This document shows, piece after piece, positions 1 through 8,106 of a stretch of DNA of 41,067 bases (its first letter is position 1; each line of letters begins with the position of its first letter). Below the pieces are notes generated by a model. It did no database searches. It was not told the DNA's origin and saw only the letters and a program-made list of their open reading frames with translations. Source of the DNA: Paracoccaceae bacterium (GTDB lineage: Bacteria > Pseudomonadota > Alphaproteobacteria > Rhodobacterales > Rhodobacteraceae); the NCBI GenBank assembly GCA_030625695.1, contig DAOUQK010000003.1, forward strand, positions 1 through 41,067, in the 5' to 3' direction. Both the position numbers and the translations under genes were made by a program.

Positions 1-1260
1 CACGCTGGATTGCATCAACTCCGAGTCTCGCCACGGTGGCGGCGTTTCCGGCTTGGCCAAAGCAGGGTCAAACGGGCGTCCGATCCGCTCGGCCGCCAGC
101 AATCCGTAAAACGATGTCTGATGCTGCGCCCCCAAAGCATACGCCTTTTGCGCCTCTTCGGCATTGCCCAATGCCTCATATGTCCGACCTATCCAATACC
201 CGCCACGGCCTTTGGAAATCGGCGATTCAACCGACGCATCAAACCGCTGAAAATGCCGCAGCGCCGTGGTTGGGTCATTCAGTTTACGCAATGCGATAAA
301 CCCGGCCAACCACTCCAGATCGGAATATCCATAGCCGACATCCGGCTCTGCATAATGGCGCGCCGCAATGCGATACGCCCGCGCCGCACTCCCGGTGCGC
401 ATCTCAAGCCGCGCCAGATCCCGCCGTCGTCTGGTCCACTTTCCGGGTTCCCCGAGTGAGGCCACGCTGGTGCTGCGTTCAAGCAGCAGCACAATGGCAT
501 CCTCATCCCGCCCCTTACGGTCACGCCAGACAAACCGCTCAAACGCCAGCCCCGGATTGCCCTGCAATTCATCCGGTACTGCGGCAATCTTTGCATCGAC
601 CCCGGCCGCGCGGTCTATCAAGGTTATCCGTGCCTCGGCCAACAGACGATGACCATCATCAACCAGCCCCAACATACGGCGCGCACTGGACATATGCCCA
701 TCCCACAACATCCGGTCGAGACGTGCAACATGGTGTGGCTGCAACAGCTTCTTATAAGATTTCAGATACGCCGCTTGCAGCCCCGTGCCCATCGCCAAGG
801 TCCGCCAGGCCACCACAACACTGGCAAATGCATCGCCCTCATGTCCGTCAGCAATCAGCGCCTTGGCATGGATCAACACACCTTCCGCCCCCTGTGGTGG
901 CTGATCCTTGAAATAGGCCAGAATCCGCGCCGTGCCTGCGTCGTTAAAAGCGGCCTCGCTCTTTTGCCGCAACCAGGCCAATCCGGGCCAATCGGACCGC
1001 CGCTCGAGAAACGCGCTAACCTGATCCGCCGTGCCCCGACCGGCTCTCAGCCGATGCCATTCGATCACATCACTGGCCAGCGATCCATCGGGCCCGGCGG
1101 CCTTGACCGCTCCGGCCCAATCACCTTTGCGTAACTCGATCATCGCTTGGGTTAAACGATCAGCCTCAGACGCGCCTGCCGCCATCGGCAGCCAGACACA
1201 GCACAAAATCAATACACCAAACGCCACAATTCGCGTCATTGCAGCGTTTCGCACTCGCAT
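1..1260 (-). CDS. Soluble lytic murein transglycosylase, N-terminal part (truncated by window edge)
   Basis: Reading leftward from an ATG at 1260 (or the in-frame ATG at 1239) the frame stays open for 420 codons to the window edge. The start MTRIVAFGVLILCCVW is a hydrophobic export signal ending near AAGAS. The rest is a long alpha-helical, TPR-like superhelix with phrases typical of the Slt70 U/L domain: WLRQKSE, YKKLLQPHHVARLDRMLWDG, GYWIGRTYEALGN and HQTSFYGLLAAERIG. The catalytic lysozyme-like domain lies beyond the edge. Such enzymes cleave peptidoglycan glycan strands in the periplasm, producing 1,6-anhydromuropeptides. No good Shine-Dalgarno precedes either ATG. The start lies in the left arm of a palindrome (see 1240-1355). 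Divergent from dapA. The family call is firm; the exact start is not. Confidence 0.85.
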   Translation of the reverse strand, partial: MRVRNAAMTRIVAFGVLILCCVWLPMAAGASEADRLTQAMIELRKGDWAGAVKAAGPDGSLASDVIEWHRLRAGRGTADQVSAFLERRSDWPGLAWLRQKSEAAFNDAGTARILAYFKDQPPQGAEGVLIHAKALIADGHEGDAFASVVVAWRTLAMGTGLQAAYLKSYKKLLQPHHVARLDRMLWDGHMSSARRMLGLVDDGHRLLAEARITLIDRAAGVDAKIAAVPDELQGNPGLAFERFVWRDRKGRDEDAIVLLLERSTSVASLGEPGKWTRRRRDLARLEMRTGSAARAYRIAARHYAEPDVGYGYSDLEWLAGFIALRKLNDPTTALRHFQRFDASVESPISKGRGGYWIGRTYEALGNAEEAQKAYALGAQHQTSFYGLLAAERIGRPFDPALAKPETPPPWRDSELMQSSV

Positions 1261-1355
1261 TGGATCACTGCATCGCTTCGAGAGGCGAGGCAGTGTTTGG
1301 TGAGACAAACACGTTCGCTGGTCAAAGCGATTCAATATGAACGTGAAACGCATTT
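1240..1355. repeat. Diverged relative of the 116-bp palindromic element
   Basis: The centre, 1283-1320, reads CGAGGCAG.GTTT, about 7 bases, then CAAAC.CGTTCG. This matches the centres of the two 116-bp elements at 10894-11009 and 22920-23035. Around it lies an imperfect dyad: ATCGCTTCGA near 1273 pairs with TCAAAGCGAT near 1322, and GCGTTTCGCA near 1244 pairs with ACGTGAAACGC near 1341. The outer ends are not TAGAGCG, so this is a different subfamily or a decayed copy. It covers the start region of the lytic transglycosylase gene. The coordinates are the 116-bp footprint projected from the core and are approximate. Confidence 0.5.
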
Positions 1356-1497
1356 ACTTGCAATTCCCGGGCAACAACGGCTAGAGCCTTTGACGATACC
1401 CTGTGTCAGCCCGGATCGAAACAACAATTTCCGTGCGCCTCAGGGATTCAGCGGCAAATTGCCCGCATTCGAAACGTCAAAACTAAGGATTTACCCC

Positions 1498-2370
1498 ATG
1501 TTCAAAGGCTCTATGACAGCCCTCGTCACCCCTTTCCGCAACGGTGAACTGGACCTGGATGCATTGAAAAAACTGGTCGACTGGCAGATTGAAGAAGGCA
1601 CCACCGGCCTCGTCCCGGTCGGCACCACCGGCGAAAGCCCGACGCTTAGCCATGAAGAACATGAAACCGTGGTCGAAACCGTGGTCAAAGCCTCTGCTGG
1701 CCGTGTCCCGATTATTGCCGGCGCCGGCTCCAACAACACGGCCGAAACCATCCGCTTTACCCAATTTGCCCAGTCCGTTGGCGCTGATGCGGCCCTTGTG
1801 GTCACCCCGTATTACAACAAACCCACACAGCGTGGGTTGATCGCCCACTTCACAGCGGCGCACGACTGCGCCGATATCCCCATCTTCATCTACAACATTC
1901 CCGGTCGTTCGATTGTCGACATGACCCCGGCCACCATGGGCGAACTGGCCCGTTTGCCGCGCATCATCGGCGTCAAGGACGCCACCGGCGATGTGGCCCG
2001 CGTCTCGCAACAACGCAGCAGCTGTGGCGCGGATTTCATCCAGCTTTCCGGCGAAGACGCGTCTGCACTGGGATATAATGCCCATGGCGGAACGGGATGC
2101 ATCTCGGTCACCGCCAACGTCGCCCCCCGCCTTTGCGCCGACTTTCAGAAGGCAACGCTGGCCGGTGACTACACCCAGGCTCTCGCCTTTCAGGATCGCC
2201 TGATGCCGCTGCACGAAGCCATCTTCATCGAGCCAGGCCTGGTAGGTGCCAAATACGCGCTGGAAAGACTGGGTCTGTGCTCAACCGAAGTCCGCTCGCC
2301 CCTGACAGGCCTGGAAGACAGCACCAAAGCAGCCATCGACGCGGCAATGGCCCACGCAGGCATCCTATAG
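1498..2370 (+). CDS. dapA: 4-hydroxy-tetrahydrodipicolinate synthase
   Basis: A 290-residue (beta/alpha)8 aldolase of normal family length. It condenses pyruvate with aspartate semialdehyde in the lysine/diaminopimelate pathway, in the cytoplasm. Visible motifs are the GTTGESPTLS loop at residues 42-51, YYNKP near 105-109, catalytic Tyr132 in IYN, and the Schiff-base Lys160 in IIGVKDATGD. The start MFKGSMTALVTPF is the usual family N-terminus. It is preceded by AAGGAT at a good distance, whereas the frame extends upstream only as non-conserved sequence. It stands alone on the plus strand, divergent from the lytic transglycosylase and convergent with soeC. I see no convincing sigma-70 promoter in the 237-bp leader. 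Confidence 0.97.
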   Translation: MFKGSMTALVTPFRNGELDLDALKKLVDWQIEEGTTGLVPVGTTGESPTLSHEEHETVVETVVKASAGRVPIIAGAGSNNTAETIRFTQFAQSVGADAALVVTPYYNKPTQRGLIAHFTAAHDCADIPIFIYNIPGRSIVDMTPATMGELARLPRIIGVKDATGDVARVSQQRSSCGADFIQLSGEDASALGYNAHGGTGCISVTANVAPRLCADFQKATLAGDYTQALAFQDRLMPLHEAIFIEPGLVGAKYALERLGLCSTEVRSPLTGLEDSTKAAIDAAMAHAGIL

Positions 2371-2381
2371 AAACACCCGCT

Positions 2382-2411
2382 CATCTTTGGTCAATAAATA
2401 TTCCGGGAGGT
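2382..2411 (+). repeat. Intergenic repeat, copy 1 (CATCTTTG...TAAATAT...GGAGGT)
   Basis: The segment shares CATCTTTG, TAAATAT and GGAGGT, in the same order and at nearly the same spacing, with 38711-38743; the second copy has three extra bases before GGAGGT. It lies just behind dapA and directly in front of the hairpin at 2412-2430. I recall similar motifs being frequent between genes in Rhodobacteraceae, but did not check this. Confidence 0.55.
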
Positions 2412-2430
2412 GTGGGGGCTGGCCCCCCAC
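2412..2430. terminator. GC-rich hairpin between convergent dapA and soeC
   Basis: A perfect 7-bp stem GTGGGGG / CCCCCAC encloses the 5-base loop CTGGC. It lies between the stop codons of dapA (2370) and soeC (2436). No U-run follows on either strand, so it may act as a bidirectional barrier or a 3'-end stabiliser rather than a classical intrinsic terminator. Confidence 0.5.
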
Positions 2431-2435
2431 CTTAC

Positions 2436-3308
2436 CTATAGTTTGCCGTAATACAGACCGACAACATGCTCGGCCTCCGCAAAGAACAACCACCGTGATG
2501 CGGCCACTCCGCCCAGATGGCTCAGCACCGCCACAAAAGCCGAGAAATGATGAAATGGCAGCATCAAAAGCAACACCGGCACGCCGACCATCAGAGCCAG
2601 CGAAATCACCCGCAGCTTAAGCGCATGCTTTCTTGCCACCACATAGGCAAATTCCCGCAGCAGATAGTTGCTCCCGGTATGGGGCGGCTCAAACGCTTTC
2701 AGCGTGCCCATGTCCCCAAGACCTGTCGCCGTCGCCAGCGTCGTCCCTGACCCGGCCAGTGCCTTATCTCCAAGCACCCAGTGCGCCACCTGAACGATCC
2801 CGGCCAGGATCAACAGCCCCAACGCCCAGTCAACCTGACCCGCCAGCAACGCGCCACCCGCCAGCGAAAAGCTTACAAACATCACCGGTGTCAGCGGCAT
2901 ATTCCAGCGCGGCACAGTCTTAAGCTGACCATAAATCATCGACGTGGTGAACACCGTAGCAATGCTCAGAACCGCGCCCAATAACCCCAGCACCGTCCAG
3001 AACTCACCCAAAAACACCAACCCTGCGCCAAACCCGGCCATCACCAGCAATGCGGCAACCGCGGCCAGTCCTTCGCGGCTTAACCACGAACTGCGCCACT
3101 GTGTAAACGCCTTCAAGGCGCGCTCCGGATGTCCCAGATGGAAGGTCGAAGCCAAAAGCCCACCAACCGCCAACAGATAGGCAATGGCGAAAAATGCAAA
3201 CGCCACCCAGCCTGTCACATCAGGATACCCAAGGCCCAACCAGAACAACAACCCAAACCCAAGCCCGGACAGGGTCGAAAACAATATTACAGACGGTGCC
3301 GGATGCAT
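2436..3308 (-). CDS. soeC: Sulfite dehydrogenase membrane anchor (DmsC/NrfD-type subunit)
   Basis: 290 residues with about eight hydrophobic helices. The sequence STFHLGHPERALKAFTQW is the hallmark of DmsC-family anchors. This subunit holds the cytoplasmic Mo/Fe-S dimer to the inner membrane and passes electrons to quinone. The start codon overlaps the soeB stop by one base (TGATG), so translation is coupled. It is the last gene of soeABC. The family alone cannot separate DMSO, polysulfide and sulfite enzymes. The sulfite assignment rests on the neighbouring xsc/tauR genes, the lack of a Tat signal on the A subunit, and the known role of SoeABC in Allochromatium and roseobacters. Confidence 0.82.
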   Translation of the reverse strand: MHPAPSVILFSTLSGLGFGLLFWLGLGYPDVTGWVAFAFFAIAYLLAVGGLLASTFHLGHPERALKAFTQWRSSWLSREGLAAVAALLVMAGFGAGLVFLGEFWTVLGLLGAVLSIATVFTTSMIYGQLKTVPRWNMPLTPVMFVSFSLAGGALLAGQVDWALGLLILAGIVQVAHWVLGDKALAGSGTTLATATGLGDMGTLKAFEPPHTGSNYLLREFAYVVARKHALKLRVISLALMVGVPVLLLMLPFHHFSAFVAVLSHLGGVAASRWLFFAEAEHVVGLYYGKL

Positions 3309-4057
3309 CAGATCTTCTCCAGTGTTTTATCAAGCCAGGCCATAAAGCCAGTCGCTTCTTCAGCCACAGGCGTAAGCAACGGCGCCAGCAGATCAATTTT
3401 GCCGGCCATTTGGTCCTTAGGCCGGGGCGGCAGATACTTGTTGACCGGGCTAGTGCCCATCTCAGGCATCAGATCCATCCCGCCGCGTTCCGCCACCAAC
3501 TTACTGACGTCACTGTCAGGATCACCCAGATCGCCAAAATGCCGCGCGCCCGCAGGGCAGGTGCGTACACAAGACGGGATACGATCCACCTCAGGCAGGT
3601 TTTCGTTATAAATCCGGTCAACACAAAGCGTGCATTTCTTCATCACGCCCTCGGCGACGTCCATTTCCCGCGCCCCATAAGGGCAGGACCAGGCGCACAA
3701 CCCGCAGCCAATGCAATTGTCCTCATTGACCAGAACAATCCCATCCTCGACTCGCTTGTAACTGGCACCCGTCGGGCAAACCGTCACACAAGGCGCATCT
3801 TCGCAATGCAGGCAGGACTTGGGGAAGTGCACCAACTGCGCCGGGCCATCTTTGGGTTTGGCCTCATACGAATGCACCCGGTTCAGGAACGTGCCCGACC
3901 CGGCCCCGCCATAAGGGTCCTGATCCGACAAAGGCGCGCCATAGTTTTCAGTGTTCCAGCCTTTGCAGGATATCACGCAGGCATGACAGCCCACACAAGT
4001 ATCAAGGTCAATAACCAGCCCAAGTTTCTTTTGCGTGGTTTCGGGAAGCTGTGTCAT
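3308..4057 (-). CDS. soeB: Sulfite dehydrogenase iron-sulfur subunit (4 x [4Fe-4S])
   Basis: A 249-residue DmsB/PsrB-type ferredoxin with four cysteine clusters. The first is CVGCHACVISC at residues 21-31. It is followed by CLHCEDAPCVTVCP, CIGCGLCAWSCPYGAR and CTLCVDR...CVRTCPAGAR. It relays electrons from the molybdenum subunit to the membrane anchor on the cytoplasmic side. The start at 4057 overlaps the soeA stop as ATGA and has GGAAGG upstream. A longer frame to 4072 would begin inside that ribosome-binding site and is less likely. The tail after the last cluster (about 70 residues) is poor in known motifs. Confidence 0.88.
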   Translation of the reverse strand: MTQLPETTQKKLGLVIDLDTCVGCHACVISCKGWNTENYGAPLSDQDPYGGAGSGTFLNRVHSYEAKPKDGPAQLVHFPKSCLHCEDAPCVTVCPTGASYKRVEDGIVLVNEDNCIGCGLCAWSCPYGAREMDVAEGVMKKCTLCVDRIYNENLPEVDRIPSCVRTCPAGARHFGDLGDPDSDVSKLVAERGGMDLMPEMGTSPVNKYLPPRPKDQMAGKIDLLAPLLTPVAEEATGFMAWLDKTLEKI

Positions 4058-6867
4058 TTGCCAACCTTCCATTTCAGTTCTTTGGGTCCGGTCGCGACCG
4101 GCGATTTGATCGCCGGAAAGGCCGGTTGCGATTCCGTCACTGCGGCAACCTTCTCGATCTTCACCTTCAAATCAAACCAGGCGGCCTGTCCCGTCACCGG
4201 GTCAGAATTGGCCCAACGCATCCCGTCGCCCTTCGCAGGCAGCAGTTCGTGAATGAGATGGTTCAGCAAGAACCCTTCATTTGCCTCGGACGCGTCCGTA
4301 TCCAGCGCCCAGGCTCCCTTACGCTTGCCAATCGCGTTCCAGGTCCAGACCGTATTGTCATTCAGCGCCGCCATCTCCATCACCGGCACGGTGATCTCGC
4401 CGTGCGGTGACGTGACGCGTGCCCAATCACCATCCTCAAACCCATGTTCCTGCATCAGCTTGGTCGGCAGATACAGCGGGTTACGCCCGTGCAGCTGACG
4501 AAGCCAGGCGTTTTGCGTGCCCCAGCTATGATACATCGCCATCGGTCGCTGGGTCAGGGCATTAACGGTAAACCCGTCATTTCCATGCTGATCGGTCTCA
4601 TACCAGATCGGTAAAGGGTCCATCTTCGACTTGATCTGCTCACGCAGATGATCCGGCGGCTGACGATCGCCATGCCCTTCGGCGGCCAGTTGGAATTTAC
4701 GCATCGGTTCGACGTAAAGCTGGAACAGATACGGCTGAGGACTGTCGAACAACCCGGTTTCAACCGCCCAGTCCTGATAGGCATTGTTCCACGGCTTGTA
4801 ATAATTCGCGCCCTCAGGAATATGACTGACCGCAAAGCCGCCATTCTCGATATAACGATCCAACTGCTCCGGGTTCACGTCGCCGCGCCCAAACTCAGTC
4901 CCGTCACCGCGGAACCCGGCCAACGGGCCAACCCCGGGTCGGCGCTCATGGTTGACAATATAATCGGCGTAATCGGCGAATTTCTGGCTGCCATCCTCGT
5001 TGACAAATCCCGGCAGGTTCAGTTTCGCACCCAATTCGCACAGAACTGACTGAAACCCGCGCACATCGCGGTCCGGTTCAATCACCGGCCAGCGAATTGC
5101 ATCCGCTGCCGCATCCGCTTCGCAAATTGGCCGGTCCAGCAGCGATATACAATCGTGCCGTTCCAGATAGGTGGTATCAGGCAGGATCAGGTCGGCATAG
5201 GCGACCATCTCGGACGAATAGGCATCGGAATAGATGATCCTTGGAATCACATATTCGCCGTCCTCACCCTTGTCGGTCAGCATCTCCATCACACCTTTGG
5301 TGTTCATGGACGAATTCCACGACATGTTGGCCATATACATGAACAACGTGTCGATTTTGTACGGGTCGCCCGCGTGGGCGTTGGAAATCACCATATGCAT
5401 CAAGCCATGGCTCGACATCGGATTGTCCCAGGTAAACGCCTTGTCGATCCTCGCCGGGCTGCCATCCTCTTTCAGCATCAGATCATCCGGCCCGTGTACA
5501 AACCCCAGATGCGGCCCGTTTAGGGGCGCGCCGGGGGTGACACCACAATGCGGCTTTGGGTGTGCTTCGGCGGGTTTGGGGTAGGGGGGTTTGAACCGAA
5601 AGCCACCCGGCACCTCGACGGTGCCCAGAATGATCTGCAACACATGCAACGCACGCGCCGTCTGAAACCCGTTGGCATGGGCCGAAACGCCCCGCATTGA
5701 ATGGAAGCTGACCGGGCGACCAGTCATGGTCTTGTGCTTTTCACCCCGGAAATCGGTCCATTCGTGGTCCAACTCAATCGCCTCGTCAAACGCGACACGA
5801 GCAATCTCACCAGCAATGGCGCGGATTTGCTTGGCCGGAATGCCACAGCGTTCAGCCACGGCCTCGGGGGCATATTGCTCGTCCAGATAGCGTTCGGCCA
5901 TCATGTGGAACACAGGTTTGTGGGTGATACCCGCTGCACGGTGGGTGGCCGACAGGTCCGGCTTGACCCCCGGCTTGTCAAACGCGGTCAGTTTGCCGGT
6001 TTTACGGTCCACCACCAAAGGTTTGCCATCGTCGTCCCGCAAGAACAGTCCATGCTCAGGCGAGGTTTCATCGCCATTGACCAAAACCGGCGCGTTAGTA
6101 TAACGCGCCAGATAATCCAGATCAATCTTGCCCGCCTTCATCAGCAGATGGATCAGCGACAGAATGAACAAGCCATCCGTGCCCGGCGTAATCCCAACCC
6201 ATTCGTCGGCAATGGCGTTATAGCCTGTGCGGATCGGGTTGACGCCGATCACCTTGGCCCCGCGCGCTTTGATCTTGCCCAGACCCATCTTGATTGGGTT
6301 GCTGTCGTGGTCCTCGGCCACGCCGAACAGCATGAACAGCTTGGTATGGTCCCAATCGGGTTGACCAAATTCCCAGAACGCGCCGCCCATAGTATAGATG
6401 CCGGCCGCCGCCATGTTGACCGAACAGAACCCACCGTGGGCCGCATAGTTCGGCGTGCCAAAATGCTGGGCCCAAAAGCTGGTAAAGGACTGCGATTGAT
6501 CGCGACCAGTAAAAAACGCCAGCTTTTCCGGGTTCTTTTCCCGAATCGGCGCAAGCCATTCGGTGGCGATGTCCAGCGCCTCGTCCCAGCTGATTTCTTC
6601 GAACTCGCCCGATCCGCGTGGACCAACCCGCTTGAGCGGCGCCTTTAAACGTGACGGCGCATTGACCTGCATGATGCCAGCCGAGCCTTTGGCGCAAAGC
6701 ACACCCTTGTTGACCGGATGGTCTCGATTGCCTTCGATATAGGCAACTTTACCATCTTTCATATGCACATTGATGCCACAGCGGCAGGCGCACATGTAAC
6801 AGGTTGTCTGGCGTATCTCGTCCGATACTTTTGGCGATGTATCGACGTTTGGCTGCTGGTAACCCAT
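4054..6867 (-). CDS. soeA: Sulfite dehydrogenase catalytic molybdopterin subunit
   Basis: A 937-residue member of the DMSO-reductase superfamily, PsrA/PhsA/SoeA branch. The N-terminal [4Fe-4S] site is C23, C26, C30 and C58, with an extra C28. The likely Mo-ligand cysteine is C148 in HGGFCSVNMA. The C-terminal MGD-binding domain follows, with a late phrase YHSWGTQNAWLRQLHGRNPLYL. There is no Tat twin-arginine signal, which fits a cytoplasmic enzyme such as SoeA rather than a periplasmic reductase. It would oxidise the sulfite released by Xsc to sulfate. The start at 6867 has GGGAG upstream and is the first gene of soeABC. An AT-rich dyad at 6907-6948 precedes it. Thiosulfate or polysulfide reductase is the alternative, less likely in this neighbourhood. 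Confidence 0.85.
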   Translation of the reverse strand: MGYQQPNVDTSPKVSDEIRQTTCYMCACRCGINVHMKDGKVAYIEGNRDHPVNKGVLCAKGSAGIMQVNAPSRLKAPLKRVGPRGSGEFEEISWDEALDIATEWLAPIREKNPEKLAFFTGRDQSQSFTSFWAQHFGTPNYAAHGGFCSVNMAAAGIYTMGGAFWEFGQPDWDHTKLFMLFGVAEDHDSNPIKMGLGKIKARGAKVIGVNPIRTGYNAIADEWVGITPGTDGLFILSLIHLLMKAGKIDLDYLARYTNAPVLVNGDETSPEHGLFLRDDDGKPLVVDRKTGKLTAFDKPGVKPDLSATHRAAGITHKPVFHMMAERYLDEQYAPEAVAERCGIPAKQIRAIAGEIARVAFDEAIELDHEWTDFRGEKHKTMTGRPVSFHSMRGVSAHANGFQTARALHVLQIILGTVEVPGGFRFKPPYPKPAEAHPKPHCGVTPGAPLNGPHLGFVHGPDDLMLKEDGSPARIDKAFTWDNPMSSHGLMHMVISNAHAGDPYKIDTLFMYMANMSWNSSMNTKGVMEMLTDKGEDGEYVIPRIIYSDAYSSEMVAYADLILPDTTYLERHDCISLLDRPICEADAAADAIRWPVIEPDRDVRGFQSVLCELGAKLNLPGFVNEDGSQKFADYADYIVNHERRPGVGPLAGFRGDGTEFGRGDVNPEQLDRYIENGGFAVSHIPEGANYYKPWNNAYQDWAVETGLFDSPQPYLFQLYVEPMRKFQLAAEGHGDRQPPDHLREQIKSKMDPLPIWYETDQHGNDGFTVNALTQRPMAMYHSWGTQNAWLRQLHGRNPLYLPTKLMQEHGFEDGDWARVTSPHGEITVPVMEMAALNDNTVWTWNAIGKRKGAWALDTDASEANEGFLLNHLIHELLPAKGDGMRWANSDPVTGQAAWFDLKVKIEKVAAVTESQPAFPAIKSPVATGPKELKWKVGK

Positions 6868-6906
6868 CTGCTCTCCCTCGGGAATTTTGTCGGCAAGTTA
6901 GTGGAA

Positions 6907-6948
6907 CATATACAAATATGCGAATACTTTTTTGAATGTGTGAATATG
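6907..6948. promoter_or_regulatory. AT-rich dyad upstream of soeABC (candidate operator/promoter)
   Basis: In the 84-bp gap before soeA a strikingly AT-rich stretch has two arms in inverted orientation. CATATACAAATATGC (6907-6921) pairs with GAATGTGTGAATATG (6934-6948), 11 of 15 positions, around a 12-bp centre with a T-run. On the soeA-coding strand ATTC recurs three times. This is the only obvious control site for the operon. The binding protein cannot be named from sequence. Confidence 0.4.
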
Positions 6949-6951
6949 TCG

Positions 6952-8088
6952 CTATTTTCGCGCGTCAATCGCCACGTATTCCCGTGGCTCCGGCCCTTCA
7001 TACAGCGTCAGAGGACGGATCAGGATGTTGCGCCTTTGCTGTTCGATACATTGGATGACCCAGCCGGGCACGCGGCCAATGGCAAAGATCGGCACATAAA
7101 GGTCCATGGGCACGCCATGCAACTGATAGATCACCCCGGAATAGAAATCGACGTTCACGTTCAACCCATGACGCGCGTATGGCTGCATCGCGTCGACTAC
7201 GGCTTGCAGAATGGCGTACCATTCCGGCGCGCCCATTTCTTCGCCCAACTGACGCACGCCGTCACGCATATGTCGCGCACGCGGGTCTTCGCGCCGATAG
7301 ACCCTATGGCCAAACCCGGTAACAGCCTCGCGATTCTTGCGTTTTGCGGCGACGTAAGCAGCGGCGTTTTCCGGTGTGCCAATTTCCTGCACCATTTTCA
7401 TCACGTCCTCGGCAGCACCGCCATGAGCCGGCCCCGCGAGGGTGGAAAGCGCGGTGACGATGGCACCATGCAGATTGGCCTCGGTGGCAATGGTGACACG
7501 GGCGGCAAAGCTTGAGGCGTTGCTGCCGTGTTCGGCATGCAGGATAAAATCCACATCGGCAAGACGGGCAGCACTGGGGCTGGGTTTTTCGCCTTTCAGC
7601 ATCCACAGCCAGTTTGCGGCATGCGACAGGGCAGGGTCGGGGGCGATGGGTGTGCGACCGTTGCGCAGGGCCTCATGCGCGGCGATGATCATTGGCACTT
7701 GCGAAATCAGCCGGATGCCATTGGCAATAAATGCCGGTTCGCCCAAGGCCTGGCTGTCCGGTTCGATCGCGGCAAGGGCCGAAACGCAGGTTCGCAGCAC
7801 ATCCATCGGGTGACCGCCCTTGCACGCGGTGATGATGTCGGTGATCTGTGGCGGCAGGGTGCGGGCGGTTTTCAGTGCGGCGTCGAAGGTGGCCAGATCC
7901 TGAGAACTGGGCAATTCGCCGTATATCAGCAGATAGGCCACTTCCTCGAAGGTGGATTTGGTCGCAAGATCGTCGATCGAATAGCCACGGTAACTCAGGG
8001 TGCCTGCCGCCCCGTCAATATCGCTGACGCCGGAGCGTTCGAAATAGATGCCTTTCAGACCTCTGTTGATCTTGACCTTATCGTTCAT
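6952..8088 (-). CDS. Citrate synthase / 2-methylcitrate synthase-like enzyme
   Basis: A 378-residue citrate synthase of the shorter type (CitZ/methylcitrate synthase-like), not the roughly 430-residue GltA expected as the housekeeping enzyme. Active-site elements are HAEHGSNASSF (H184, H187), GPAHGGA (H222), GFGHRVY (H261) and the aspartate in EDPRA (D268). It condenses acetyl-CoA, or possibly propionyl-CoA, with oxaloacetate. The start at 8088 has AGGAG at a good distance. It lies 84 bp upstream of soeA on the same strand and is separated by only 18 bp from the divergent pta. The location suggests it drains acetyl-CoA produced by Xsc and Pta into the TCA cycle; that is inference. Substrate choice cannot be read from the sequence. 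Confidence 0.88.
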   Translation of the reverse strand: MNDKVKINRGLKGIYFERSGVSDIDGAAGTLSYRGYSIDDLATKSTFEEVAYLLIYGELPSSQDLATFDAALKTARTLPPQITDIITACKGGHPMDVLRTCVSALAAIEPDSQALGEPAFIANGIRLISQVPMIIAAHEALRNGRTPIAPDPALSHAANWLWMLKGEKPSPSAARLADVDFILHAEHGSNASSFAARVTIATEANLHGAIVTALSTLAGPAHGGAAEDVMKMVQEIGTPENAAAYVAAKRKNREAVTGFGHRVYRREDPRARHMRDGVRQLGEEMGAPEWYAILQAVVDAMQPYARHGLNVNVDFYSGVIYQLHGVPMDLYVPIFAIGRVPGWVIQCIEQQRRNILIRPLTLYEGPEPREYVAIDARK

Positions 8089-8106
8089 TGCTGGCTCCTA
8101 TCGGGC

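Noticed and set aside
1297..1497. N-terminal extension of DapA from a TTG start
   Set aside because: The extra 67 residues are not part of the family, and part of the frame lies in a palindromic repeat. ATG 1498 has a proper ribosome-binding site.
2436..6867. DMSO reductase (DmsABC) as the identity of the three-gene operon
   Set aside because: The catalytic subunit lacks a Tat signal, has a cysteine at the probable Mo-ligand position, and sits next to xsc and tauR; sulfite dehydrogenase SoeABC fits better.
7528..8106. Upstream extension of the pta reading frame antisense to citrate synthase
   Set aside because: The added 193 codons mirror a conserved gene on the other strand and have no resemblance to phosphate acetyltransferases; family members begin at the ATG at 8107.
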